NCBI RefSeq assembly: GCF_027019125.1
Contig: NZ_JALUXE010000030.1
Location: 434,001-498,000 of the forward strand
DNA: 64,000 bases
From: Roseovarius sp.
GTDB taxonomy: Bacteria; Pseudomonadota; Alphaproteobacteria; Rhodobacterales; Rhodobacteraceae
Reading direction: 5' to 3'
Both the position numbers and the translations under genes were made by a program. Positions within the stretch are counted from its first letter, which is position 1; each line of letters begins with the position of its first letter. The notes below the pieces were generated by a model. It saw only the letters and a list, made by a program, of their open reading frames with translations, was not told the origin of the DNA and made no database searches. This document shows positions 33,917 through 42,604 of the stretch, piece by piece.

Positions 33917-34689
33917 GCGGGTTCGAGGGGTCGTATCTGGGGGCCAATGACAAGATCAGCCCGCAGGCGATCATGGAATGCAAGATCTGCTGGACGCCCT
34001 ATGATCCGGCGGAGGGCGATGATACGCGCCAGATCGAGCCCGGCACGCCCTTTGTGGCGCTGCCGGAGGATTGGAAATGCCCCAATTGCGATGCGCCCAA
34101 GGAGCAATTTCTGGTGGGCGAGGACCCCGGCAGCGGTGCGCTCGCCGAGGCGGCGATGATCGGAGCCAAGACCCATGCGCTGGTCACGGATTTCACCGAA
34201 GTTTGGCATGGCAAGATGCGCGACGTGCCGATTGTCAACAAGCTCTTGCATGTGCAGGCGGTGGGATTCCAGATGCACGAGGGGCGGCCGCTTGGCGTGC
34301 TCATCAGCCCGTGGTTCATGAACCTTGTGCAATTGCCCGCCGAGGGCGAGGATTGGTCGGCGCTTGTGCCGGGGGCCAAGGAGGTGATCGGTTTTGCCTC
34401 GGGCGAATATGAGTTCATCCATAATGTCCGCGAGATGGTGGGGGGCTACAAGACCTGTTCGCTGTTCTCGCCGATGGGCGAGTTTCGCAACCAGGCGCAG
34501 GCGGTCGATGTGGCGCGGGCGGTGATGGTGGCGCTCTTTCAGGACGAACACCGCGCCGAGACCGACCGCGCCGCCGATATTCGCGCGGCACGCGAGGCCG
34601 AGATTGCGGCGCTCGAGGTGCCGGCGGCATTACCCGAGGCCCCGACGCGGCGGCAGGTGATTTCCGCCGGTCTGGCGAGCGAGGGCTGA
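33913..34689 (+). CDS. hupJ: Rubredoxin + HybE-like chaperone fusion (HupI-HupJ type)
   Basis: CKICWTPYDP...WKCPNCDAPKEQF rubredoxin then VPIVNKLLHVQAVGFQ...GVLISPWFMNLVQLP. Confidence 0.92.
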   Translation: MSGFEGSYLGANDKISPQAIMECKICWTPYDPAEGDDTRQIEPGTPFVALPEDWKCPNCDAPKEQFLVGEDPGSGALAEAAMIGAKTHALVTDFTEVWHGKMRDVPIVNKLLHVQAVGFQMHEGRPLGVLISPWFMNLVQLPAEGEDWSALVPGAKEVIGFASGEYEFIHNVREMVGGYKTCSLFSPMGEFRNQAQAVDVARAVMVALFQDEHRAETDRAADIRAAREAEIAALEVPAALPEAPTRRQVISAGLASEG

Positions 34690-34693
34690 GGCG

Positions 34694-35545
34694 ATGCTGG
34701 ACCTTGACCGGACCACGAGCGGTTTGCGTGCGGTGCCTGCACCGTCCTTGCCGCTGGCGCGTCTGGTCGAGGGGCGCGGGGTAGAGGAGGTGGCCGACCT
34801 GCTGCCGCGTCTTTTCAACCTGTGCCGGGTGGCGCAGACCGTGGCACTGCGGATGGCCTTGGGGTTGGAGGGGATCGAGACCGGCGCGCTGGCGGCCGAG
34901 ATTGCACGTGAACATGCGTTGAAGCTGAGCGTGGTCTGGCCTGTGCGGTTGGGCCTGCCGGTGCAGCCAGGGCAGGCGGCGCTGGGCGGGGAATTTCCGG
35001 ACGATGCGGAGGGGTTTGTGCGCTACATGCGCGGCGAGGCCGGGATTGCACCGCTCTTGCGCACGGTGGCGGCGCGGTTTGCACCGGGCGAGGGCGTGAG
35101 CAGCGTTCTGCCCGAGGTCACGCCCGCGCGTATCCTGACCCTGACCGCGCAGGAGAATTCCATCGCGGCGCGGCATCTGGCGCATCCGGTGATGCGGCAT
35201 GTCGAGGGGCGCTATGGGCGGGGGCCGCTCTGGCGGGTGGTGGCGCGGGCGCTGGATCATGCGGCGGCGGTTCGGGGCGATTTGCCCGCGCCGCAGCTGA
35301 CCCCGGAGGGCGTGGCAATCGTGCCCGCCGCGCGAGGCCTTTATGCGGTGCGGGCCGAGGTCGAGGCAGGCCGGGTGCGGCACCTCTGCCGGGTCACGCC
35401 GACGGATCACCTGATGGCTGACGGCGGGATCATGGCGCAGGCGCTTGCCAGCCTGCCACGCGCAAAGCATGCTGAGGCGAGGCTCTTGGTCGATCTGCTC
35501 GATCCTTGCGCGCCGGTCACGCTGGAGGGGGCCCACCATGCATGA
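34694..35545 (+). CDS. hupK: Hydrogenase accessory protein HupK
   Basis: Degenerate large-subunit-like protein between hupJ and hyp[13 protein letters not shown]. Confidence 0.85.
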   Translation: MLDLDRTTSGLRAVPAPSLPLARLVEGRGVEEVADLLPRLFNLCRVAQTVALRMALGLEGIETGALAAEIAREHALKLSVVWPVRLGLPVQPGQAALGGEFPDDAEGFVRYMRGEAGIAPLLRTVAARFAPGEGVSSVLPEVTPARILTLTAQENSIAARHLAHPVMRHVEGRYGRGPLWRVVARALDHAAAVRGDLPAPQLTPEGVAIVPAARGLYAVRAEVEAGRVRHLCRVTPTDHLMADGGIMAQALASLPRAKHAEARLLVDLLDPCAPVTLEGAHHA

Positions 35546-35879
35546 GATGTCGCTGGTCGAGGGGATGCGCCGGGTGATCGAGGATCAGGCGCGGGCGCAT
35601 GACTTTGCCCGCGTCAAGGTGCTGCGGGTCGAGATCGGGCGCTTTGCCTGTATCGAGAAACCGGCGTTGGAGTTTGCCTTTGACGTGGTGATGCGCGGCA
35701 GCGTCGCGGAAGGGGCGCAATTGGAGATGATCGACCTGGCCGGTCGGGCCATGTGCTACGATTGCGTGGCCGAGGTCGAGATTGCCGAGCGGCTGTCGCC
35801 CTGTCCGCTCTGTGGTGGCGGGCGGCTGATGCCGGTGGGGGGCGATGAAATGCGGATCAAGGATATGGAGGTGATCTGA
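35538..35879 (+). CDS. hypA: Nickel metallochaperone HypA
   Basis: [10 protein letters not shown] and zinc site CYDC...CPLCGG. Confidence 0.95.
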   Translation: MHEMSLVEGMRRVIEDQARAHDFARVKVLRVEIGRFACIEKPALEFAFDVVMRGSVAEGAQLEMIDLAGRAMCYDCVAEVEIAERLSPCPLCGGGRLMPVGGDEMRIKDMEVI

Positions 35880-36718
35880 TGTGCACGGTTTGCGGATGCG
35901 GGACAGGATCGGTCGAGGGGCATCATGGGCATGAGCACCACCACCATCATCACCACCACCCCCACGATCACGGGCACGGCCATGGCCATGGCGATCTGCA
36001 TTTCGGCCAGGGTCCCGCCGGGGTCGAGGTGGCGGGGATGTCTCAGGCGCGGCTGATCGAGATCGAGACCGACATTCTGGCCAAGAATGACCGCTATGCC
36101 GCGGCGAACCGGGCGCGGCTGGCCGAATTGGGCGCGTTTGCGGTCAACCTTGTCTCGTCGCCCGGATCGGGCAAGACCACGCTACTGTGCCGGACCATCG
36201 AGGCCCTGGGCGCGCAGCCCCTGGCGGTGATCGAGGGCGATCAGCAGACCGCCAACGATGCCGATCGCATTCGCGCCACCGGCGCGCAGGCGGTGCAGGT
36301 CAACACCGGCAAGGGCTGTCATCTGGATGGGCATATGGTGGGCCATGCGATGGAGCATCTCGACATCGCGCCCGCCTCGCTGCTTTTCATCGAGAATGTC
36401 GGCAATCTGGTCTGTCCTGCGGCCTTTGATCTGGGCGAGGATTGCAAGGTGGCGATCCTGAGCGTGACCGAAGGCGAGGACAAGCCGTTGAAATATCCCG
36501 ATATGTTCACCGCCGCTCGGCTGGCGCTGCTGAACAAGGTCGATCTGGCCCCCCATTGCGATGTCGATCTGGACCTCTACGAGGCCAATCTGACCCGCGT
36601 CAATCCGGGGCTGGAGGTGATCCGCGTCTCGGCGCGCACCGGCGAAGGGATGGACCGCTGGTTGGGGTGGTTGCAAGGCAGGCTGGCGCAGAAATCCAAC
36701 CGCGCGGCGGCGGAGTAG
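35879..36718 (+). CDS. hypB: Nickel GTPase HypB with His-rich N-terminus
   Basis: MCTVCGCG, poly-His tract, [12 protein letters not shown]-loop. Confidence 0.97.
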   Translation: MCTVCGCGTGSVEGHHGHEHHHHHHHHPHDHGHGHGHGDLHFGQGPAGVEVAGMSQARLIEIETDILAKNDRYAAANRARLAELGAFAVNLVSSPGSGKTTLLCRTIEALGAQPLAVIEGDQQTANDADRIRATGAQAVQVNTGKGCHLDGHMVGHAMEHLDIAPASLLFIENVGNLVCPAAFDLGEDCKVAILSVTEGEDKPLKYPDMFTAARLALLNKVDLAPHCDVDLDLYEANLTRVNPGLEVIRVSARTGEGMDRWLGWLQGRLAQKSNRAAAE

Positions 36719-36721
36719 AAG

Positions 36722-38206
36722 ATGGCGGTGCTGCCCACCCTCTTGCTGGTCGATGACGAGGCGCATTCGCTCAATGCCATGCGGATGGCGCTGGAGGATG
36801 AATTCGACTGCCTGACGGCCAGTGACGCCGAGGAAGCCACACGGTTGATGGCCGAGCATGACGTGCAGGTGATCTTCTGCGATCAGCGCATGCCGGGGCG
36901 CTCTGGCGTGGCGTTCCTGACCGAGGTGCGCGACCGCTGGCCCGAGGCGGTACGTATCATCATCACCGGATTTACCGAGACCAATGACATGATCGCCGCG
37001 ATCAATGAGGCGGGCATCTATCAGTTCGTCACCAAGCCCTGGCATCCCGATCACCTGCTGATGACCGCCAAGAATGCCGCCGACCTTTTTCGCCTGAGCC
37101 GCGAGCATGAGCGGATGTCGCTGGAAATGCGCTATCTGGCGCGCAATGTCGAAAGCAAGCTGGAGCAGCAGCGCCGGGCGCTGCGCGAGGGGTTGGGGTT
37201 TGAAAAGGTGTTGCGTGCGCCCAATTCGCCGCTCAACGCGGTGATCGCGCAGGCGCGGCAATACGCGAGCTTCGATGTGCCGGTGTTGATCACCGGCGAG
37301 GTGGGCACCGGCAAGGCCGCACTGGCGCGGGCGATGCATTACGGCTCTTTGCGGGCGGATCGGCCGTTTCAGGAAATCGACTGCACCGGGGTCGAGGATG
37401 ATATTCTGGAGCTTGAGCTCTTCGGCGCGCGGCGCGGGGCGATTGCGGGGCTTCAGACCGGCAAGGTGGGGCTCTTGCAGAAGGCGGATCGGGGGACGCT
37501 GTTTCTCAATGGTCTGGCTGGGCTGAGCCCGCGGATGCAACTTGCGCTGTTGCGGGTGGCGCGCGAGGGGGCGTTTCGCCCGCTCGGCAGCCATGAGATG
37601 AGCCGCGTCGATCTGCGTCTTTTGGGAGGGGCGGATCGTGATTTGCGCGCCGAGGTGGCCGAGGGGCGGTTTCGCGCCGATCTCTATCATGCGCTGGCGC
37701 GCACCACGCTTGAGGTGCCGCCGCTGCGCGAGCGGCCGGGGGATTTGGGTATTCTGGCGCAAAGCCTCTTGTTCGAAGCGGCGGCGGCGCATGGCAAGCC
37801 GGTGCATGGTCTGTCGGAGGATGCGGTCCGGTTTCTGGCGGGCTATGACTGGCCCGGCAATCTGCGCGAGTTGGAAAACGAGATCACGCGCATGCTGATC
37901 TTTTCGCAAGACAGCCTGCTGGGGCCGGAGCTGATTTCGCGGCATATCCTGCAGGCGGCACCGGGAGCGCGGCCTGATCTGGCGCTGGATGCGGTGCTGG
38001 CGGGGCGCGGCACGCTCAAGGACCGGGTGGAAGAGGTCGAGGCGCGTATCCTGCGCGAGACCCTGACGCGGCTGAAATGGAACAAGAGCCGCGCGGCGCA
38101 GGAGCTGGACCTGAGCCGCGTGGGCCTGCGCGCCAAGATCGAGCGCTACGGGATCGAGGAACCGGGCAAGGTGCCCCAATCCGACCCCCAATCAGAGGAG
38201 GAGTGA
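36722..38206 (+). CDS. hupR: NtrC-family response regulator HupR
   Basis: Receiver LLVDDEAHS...CDQRMPG, AAA+ [11 protein letters not shown]-terminal HTH; between hypB and hypC. Confidence 0.94.
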   Translation: MAVLPTLLLVDDEAHSLNAMRMALEDEFDCLTASDAEEATRLMAEHDVQVIFCDQRMPGRSGVAFLTEVRDRWPEAVRIIITGFTETNDMIAAINEAGIYQFVTKPWHPDHLLMTAKNAADLFRLSREHERMSLEMRYLARNVESKLEQQRRALREGLGFEKVLRAPNSPLNAVIAQARQYASFDVPVLITGEVGTGKAALARAMHYGSLRADRPFQEIDCTGVEDDILELELFGARRGAIAGLQTGKVGLLQKADRGTLFLNGLAGLSPRMQLALLRVAREGAFRPLGSHEMSRVDLRLLGGADRDLRAEVAEGRFRADLYHALARTTLEVPPLRERPGDLGILAQSLLFEAAAAHGKPVHGLSEDAVRFLAGYDWPGNLRELENEITRMLIFSQDSLLGPELISRHILQAAPGARPDLALDAVLAGRGTLKDRVEEVEARILRETLTRLKWNKSRAAQELDLSRVGLRAKIERYGIEEPGKVPQSDPQSEEE

Positions 38207-38209
38207 GCC

Positions 38210-38500
38210 ATGTGTCTGGGTATACCCGGTCAGATCGTTGCGGTGACGGATGCCGCCCGGATGATGGCCATGGCCGAGGTGTCGGGCGTGCGGCGTGCGG
38301 TCAATGTGGCCTGTATCGCGCAGGGGCCGCTTGAGGATCTCGTGGGGCACTGGGCGCTCATCCATGTGGGCTTTGCCATGGCGGTGATCGACGAGGACGA
38401 GGCCGCCAAGACGCTCGAGGCGCTGCGGGGCCTGGGCGAGGCGCAGGAAACGCTGGAGGCGATGGCGGCGGGCGATGCGGCACTGGAGGGTCAGATATGA
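38210..38500 (+). CDS. hypC: Hydrogenase chaperone HypC
   Basis: MCLGIPGQIVAVTD. Confidence 0.95.
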   Translation: MCLGIPGQIVAVTDAARMMAMAEVSGVRRAVNVACIAQGPLEDLVGHWALIHVGFAMAVIDEDEAAKTLEALRGLGEAQETLEAMAAGDAALEGQI

Positions 38501-39633
38501 AATATGCCGACGAGTTTCGCGATCCCAGGGCTGCGCGCGCGCTGTTGGACAAGATTGCCGATGTGACCGCCGCCATCGGGGCCACGGCGGAAAACCCCAA
38601 GCGGATCATGGAGATTTGCGGCGGGCATACCCATGCGATCTTTCGTTACGGTCTGGACAAGCTGGTGCCCGAGGGGCTGGATTTCATCCATGGCCCCGGC
38701 TGTCCGGTCTGCGTGCTGCCGATGGCGCGGGTCGATGAATGTGTCGAACTGGCCGAAGACCCGCGCGTGATCTTTACCACCTTTGGCGATGCGATGCGCG
38801 TGCCCGGCAGCCGCAAGAGCCTGTTGCAGGCCAAGGCCGATGGCGCGGACATCCGCATGGTCTATTCGCCGCTCGATGCACTGGAAATCGCGCGGCGTAA
38901 TCCGGAACGCGAGGTCGTGTTCTTTGGCCTGGGGTTCGAGACCACGACCCCCTCGACGGCGCTGTCGATTCAGGCGGCGGCGGCCGAGGGATTGGAGAAT
39001 TTCAGCGTCTTTTGCAATCACATCACCGTGCCGCCGCCCATCAAGGCGCTGCTTGATGATCCCTACATGCGGCTTGATGGTTTTGTCGGGCCGGGGCATG
39101 TGTCGATGGTGATCGGCATCCATCCCTATGATTTCATTGCCCGCGACTATGGCAAGCCGATCGTTGTCGCGGGGTTCGAGCCGCTCGACCTCTTGCAATC
39201 CGTGCTGATGGTGCTGGAACAGATCCGCGACGGGCGGGCGGAGGTGGAAAACCAATATGCCCGCGTGGTGCCCGAGCATGGCAATCCGGTAAGCCTTGCG
39301 GCGATGGCCGATGTCTACGAGCCGCGCCCCTCGTTCGAGTGGCGGGGGCTGGGCGAGATTGACGCAAGCGGGCTGCGCATCCGCCCCGCCTATGCCGCCT
39401 ATGACGCGGAGGTGAAATTCGGCGTGGGCTATGGTGCCGCGCGCCGCAACGTGCCCGAGCCCGAGGGATGCGCCTGCGGAGCGGTGATGACGGGACGAAT
39501 CAAGCCTGTGGCCTGTCCGCAATTCGGGCGCGGGTGCACGCCCGAGATGCCCTTGGGCGCGCTGATGGTCAGTTCGGAAGGGGCCTGTGCCGCCTATTAC
39601 CAATACGGTGGCGCGCGGGCCGAGGCGGTCTAG
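38497..39633 (+). CDS. hypD: Hydrogenase formation protein HypD
   Basis: EICGGHTHAIFRYGL, HGPGCPVCVLP, GFETTTPSTA. Confidence 0.97.
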   Translation: MKYADEFRDPRAARALLDKIADVTAAIGATAENPKRIMEICGGHTHAIFRYGLDKLVPEGLDFIHGPGCPVCVLPMARVDECVELAEDPRVIFTTFGDAMRVPGSRKSLLQAKADGADIRMVYSPLDALEIARRNPEREVVFFGLGFETTTPSTALSIQAAAAEGLENFSVFCNHITVPPPIKALLDDPYMRLDGFVGPGHVSMVIGIHPYDFIARDYGKPIVVAGFEPLDLLQSVLMVLEQIRDGRAEVENQYARVVPEHGNPVSLAAMADVYEPRPSFEWRGLGEIDASGLRIRPAYAAYDAEVKFGVGYGAARRNVPEPEGCACGAVMTGRIKPVACPQFGRGCTPEMPLGALMVSSEGACAAYYQYGGARAEAV

Positions 39634-39690
39634 GGGGCGCTGCCCCCGCGCCCGCGGCGCTCCCCCGGAGTAGTTATGGAAAGATGAAAA
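39633..39690. repeat. Intergenic repeat copy B (GGGGGCGCTGCCCCCG...CTCCCCCGGAGTAGTTATGGAAAGATGAAA)
   Basis: Same block order as 25148-25212. Confidence 0.7.
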
Positions 39691-39691
39691 C

Positions 39692-40714
39692 ATGAGCTTG
39701 AGGGATACGCGGGTCACGCTGGCCCATGGCGGTGGCGGCACGGCGATGCGCGATCTGATCGAAGAGGTGTTCACCTCGGTCTTTGCGCCCGAGATGATGG
39801 AAGATCAGGCGCGGCTGATGGCGGCAGGATTGCAGGAGCCGGGCGCGCGGCTGGCCTTCACCACCGACAGTTTCGTGGTCGATCCGGTCGAATTTCCGGG
39901 CGGAGACATTGGCACCATCGCGGTGTGCGGCACGGTCAACGATCTGGCGGTGGGGGGCGCGCGGCCCCTCTGGCTGTCGGCGGCGTTCATCATCGAAGAG
40001 GGGACCGAAGTGGCGCTCTTGCGGCGGATCGTGGCCTCGATGCAGGCCGAGGCCGAGGCGGCGGGGGTGCGTATCGTGACGGGCGACACCAAGGTGGTGG
40101 GGCGCGGCATGGCCGACAAGCTCTTTGTGACCACCGCCGGTGTGGGGGTGATCCCGCCGGGGCGCGATTTGCAGGCGGGCCACATTCGCGCGGGCGACGT
40201 GGTGCTGGTCAATGGCGTGCTGGGCGATCACGGCGCGGCAATTCTGGCGGCGCGGGGGGATATGGCGCTCTCGGTGGATCTGGTGTCGGACTGTCAGGGA
40301 TTGGGCCATCTGATGGAGGCGGTGCTGGCGGCGGCGCCGGGGACACGCGCGGCCCGCGATGCGACGCGGGGCGGGGTGGCCTCGGTGCTCAATGAAATGG
40401 CGGCGGCGGCGGGGCTGGCGATCGAAATTGATGAGGCGGCTCTGCCGCTGCGCACGGAAGTGCGGGGAATGTGCGAGATCCTCGGGCTTGATCCGCTCTA
40501 TCTGGCCAATGAGGGGCGCGTGGTGGTGGTCGTGCCCGAGGCCGAGGCCGAGGCGGCCCTGGCGGCGATGCGCGCGCGCCCCGATGGCACCGGGGCGGTG
40601 GCGATTGGCCGCGTGATGCCGGGCCGCGCCGGGCAGGTCACGATGCGCACGCTCTTTGGCGGGACGCGGATTGTGGATATGCTGGTGGGCGAGCAGTTGC
40701 CGCGTATCTGCTGA
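39692..40714 (+). CDS. hypE: Carbamoyl dehydratase HypE
   Basis: LAHGGGGTAMRDLIEE and C-terminal PRIC cysteine. Confidence 0.97.
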   Translation: MSLRDTRVTLAHGGGGTAMRDLIEEVFTSVFAPEMMEDQARLMAAGLQEPGARLAFTTDSFVVDPVEFPGGDIGTIAVCGTVNDLAVGGARPLWLSAAFIIEEGTEVALLRRIVASMQAEAEAAGVRIVTGDTKVVGRGMADKLFVTTAGVGVIPPGRDLQAGHIRAGDVVLVNGVLGDHGAAILAARGDMALSVDLVSDCQGLGHLMEAVLAAAPGTRAARDATRGGVASVLNEMAAAAGLAIEIDEAALPLRTEVRGMCEILGLDPLYLANEGRVVVVVPEAEAEAALAAMRARPDGTGAVAIGRVMPGRAGQVTMRTLFGGTRIVDMLVGEQLPRIC

Positions 40715-40731
40715 GGCGCGGCGGCGGCATC

Positions 40732-41352
40732 CTAGTGCAAGAGCGCGTCCGCCCCGGCCGCAACCGACAGAATGATCGTGACGGTCAGCACGACCGACAG
40801 CACGCCCAGAAGGAGGCCGACGAAGCTGACAAGCCCGTCGCGTTCCACGATGCCCACCCCCACGGTAAAGAGCGAGACCGCCGGGAACCAGCCGCTGAGC
40901 GGCACCGGTAGAAAGAGCGCGAAGGCGATCACGAAGAGCACGAGGCCGAGCGGACGCTCGTTGCGGCGCGCAAAGAGCGTGATGTAGCGGGGCCGGAGAA
41001 TACGTTCGAGCCGCCGCGTGATGGGACGCAGCCGCAGCACGCCGCGCCGCAGGCGATCCAGATCTATGCGCAGGCCTGACAGCACCCGAGGCAGGCGGAC
41101 ATGCGGATAGCCGAGAAACATCTGGCCGGTCGTGACGAGCAGCGGCAGCGCGGTCAAGAGCGTGGTGCCGGGGGGCAGCGGCAGCAGCGTGACCAGTGAA
41201 AACACAACGATGGCCCAGCCGAACGAGGTCTCGCCCAAGGCGGTGAGCAGCGTGCCGAGGGTCAGCGTTCCGGCGCGATGCTGGGCACGCGAGGTCCGCA
41301 GGATCGGAAGCGACAGCGACGGTCGTTTCCGCTTGGCCTTTTTGCCTGTCAT
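40732..41352 (-). CDS. ExoD-family exopolysaccharide synthesis protein
   Basis: TLGTLLTALGETSFGWAIVVFSLVTLLPLPPGTTLLTALPLLVTTGQM. Confidence 0.87.
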   Translation of the reverse strand: MTGKKAKRKRPSLSLPILRTSRAQHRAGTLTLGTLLTALGETSFGWAIVVFSLVTLLPLPPGTTLLTALPLLVTTGQMFLGYPHVRLPRVLSGLRIDLDRLRRGVLRLRPITRRLERILRPRYITLFARRNERPLGLVLFVIAFALFLPVPLSGWFPAVSLFTVGVGIVERDGLVSFVGLLLGVLSVVLTVTIILSVAAGADALLH

Positions 41353-41553
41353 GCTGCGCCTCTCATAATCCTGCGCGACATATCGGATGCTCTGCGCCTG
41401 AATTCAATCGCTGCTTTGTGTCTAGTCGGGAATGATGACGAATAGACATCGACCTGTGTCGCGTCCTCTTATCTTTGCGGGGTCGCGCACCTAGCTCTAG
41501 CGATGGTGCGCCCGGGCATGGGCCGGGGCGGTCAGGACAAGGTCTGACTCCAG

Positions 41554-42519
41554 ATGGTGCAGGATGTAACGCTCGTGGCCGCAGGCCTCGTGTTGTTGTT
41601 CGTGGGTGGGGAGGCGCTGGTGCGGGGCGCTGTGGCCATGGCCGAGCGGATGGGCGTGTCCAAGCTCTTGATCGGGTTGGTCATCGTGGGCTTTGGCACC
41701 TCCACGCCCGAATTGTTGGTGTCAGTCAATGCCGCGCTGGACGGGGCCTCGGAGATCGCCCTTGGCAATGTCGTGGGGTCGAACATCGCCAATATCCTGC
41801 TCATCCTCGGTTTGGCGGCGGTGATTGCACCGATCATGGGCTGGGCCCGCACGGCGGTGCGCGAGGCCTTGGTGGCGACGCTGGTCAGTCTTGTGGCCTT
41901 TGCACTGGTGCAGGGCGCGGTGATCAGCCGGATGGAAGGGATCGCCATGTTGCTGGTCATGGTCGGCTATCTGGTTTCGAGCTATTGGCTGGAACGGCGT
42001 GACCGCACGGCACAAACCTTTCAGCATGAGGCGGAAGCGTTTGAGGGGCTGCCCGCCGCCCGGCCCTGGTTGCCGCCGCTCTTGGCCCTGGGGGGTATTG
42101 CGGCGCTGGTGTGTGGTGCCGACCTGCTGGTTGAGGGGGCGGTGAACATCGCGCGCGTCTTTGGCGTGCCCGATGCGGTGATCGGGCTGTCGCTGGTCGC
42201 GGTCGGCACATCCTTGCCGGAACTGGCGACCTCTATCGTCGCTGCGATTCGGCGGCAATCCGATGTGGTGCTGGGCAATGTGATCGGCTCGAATATCTTT
42301 AACATCCTGGCCATTCTGGGGGTGACGGTGGTGATCCAACCCATCGAGGTCAGCGCGCGGTTCCGCGAGATCGACACGCCGGTGATGCTGGCGGCGGCGC
42401 TCTTGCTCCTGGCGTTGCTCTTTGCCACGCGCGGGATTGGCCGGGTCTGGGGGGCCGCGATGCTGGCGATCTATGCGGCCTATATGGTGGTTCTCTTTGC
42501 CGGCGGCATGGTCGCCTGA
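41554..42519 (+). CDS. Calcium/sodium antiporter (CaCA/YrbG family)
   Basis: Two alpha repeats GFGTSTPELLVSVNAALDGASEIALGNVVGSNIANI and AVGTSLPELATSIVAAIRRQSDVVLGNVIGSNIFNI. Confidence 0.93.
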   Translation: MVQDVTLVAAGLVLLFVGGEALVRGAVAMAERMGVSKLLIGLVIVGFGTSTPELLVSVNAALDGASEIALGNVVGSNIANILLILGLAAVIAPIMGWARTAVREALVATLVSLVAFALVQGAVISRMEGIAMLLVMVGYLVSSYWLERRDRTAQTFQHEAEAFEGLPAARPWLPPLLALGGIAALVCGADLLVEGAVNIARVFGVPDAVIGLSLVAVGTSLPELATSIVAAIRRQSDVVLGNVIGSNIFNILAILGVTVVIQPIEVSARFREIDTPVMLAAALLLLALLFATRGIGRVWGAAMLAIYAAYMVVLFAGGMVA

Positions 42520-42578
42520 GCCGCGCGCGCATCCCGGCGAAAACCTGCCCCGTGATGGGCAAGCTTCGATTCCCAATT

Positions 42579-42601
42579 CCTGAAATTCCAGCTATTTCAG
42601 G
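42579..42601 (+). promoter_or_regulatory. Perfect 8-bp inverted repeat overlapping the NhaP ribosome-binding region
   Basis: CCTGAAAT-tccagct-ATTTCAGG ending 3 nt before ATG at 42605. Confidence 0.6.
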
Positions 42602-42604
42602 GAT

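Noticed and set aside
35930-35990. CAC/CAT repeat as a tandem-repeat or CRISPR-like feature
   Set aside because: It is the coding sequence of the HypB histidine tract.
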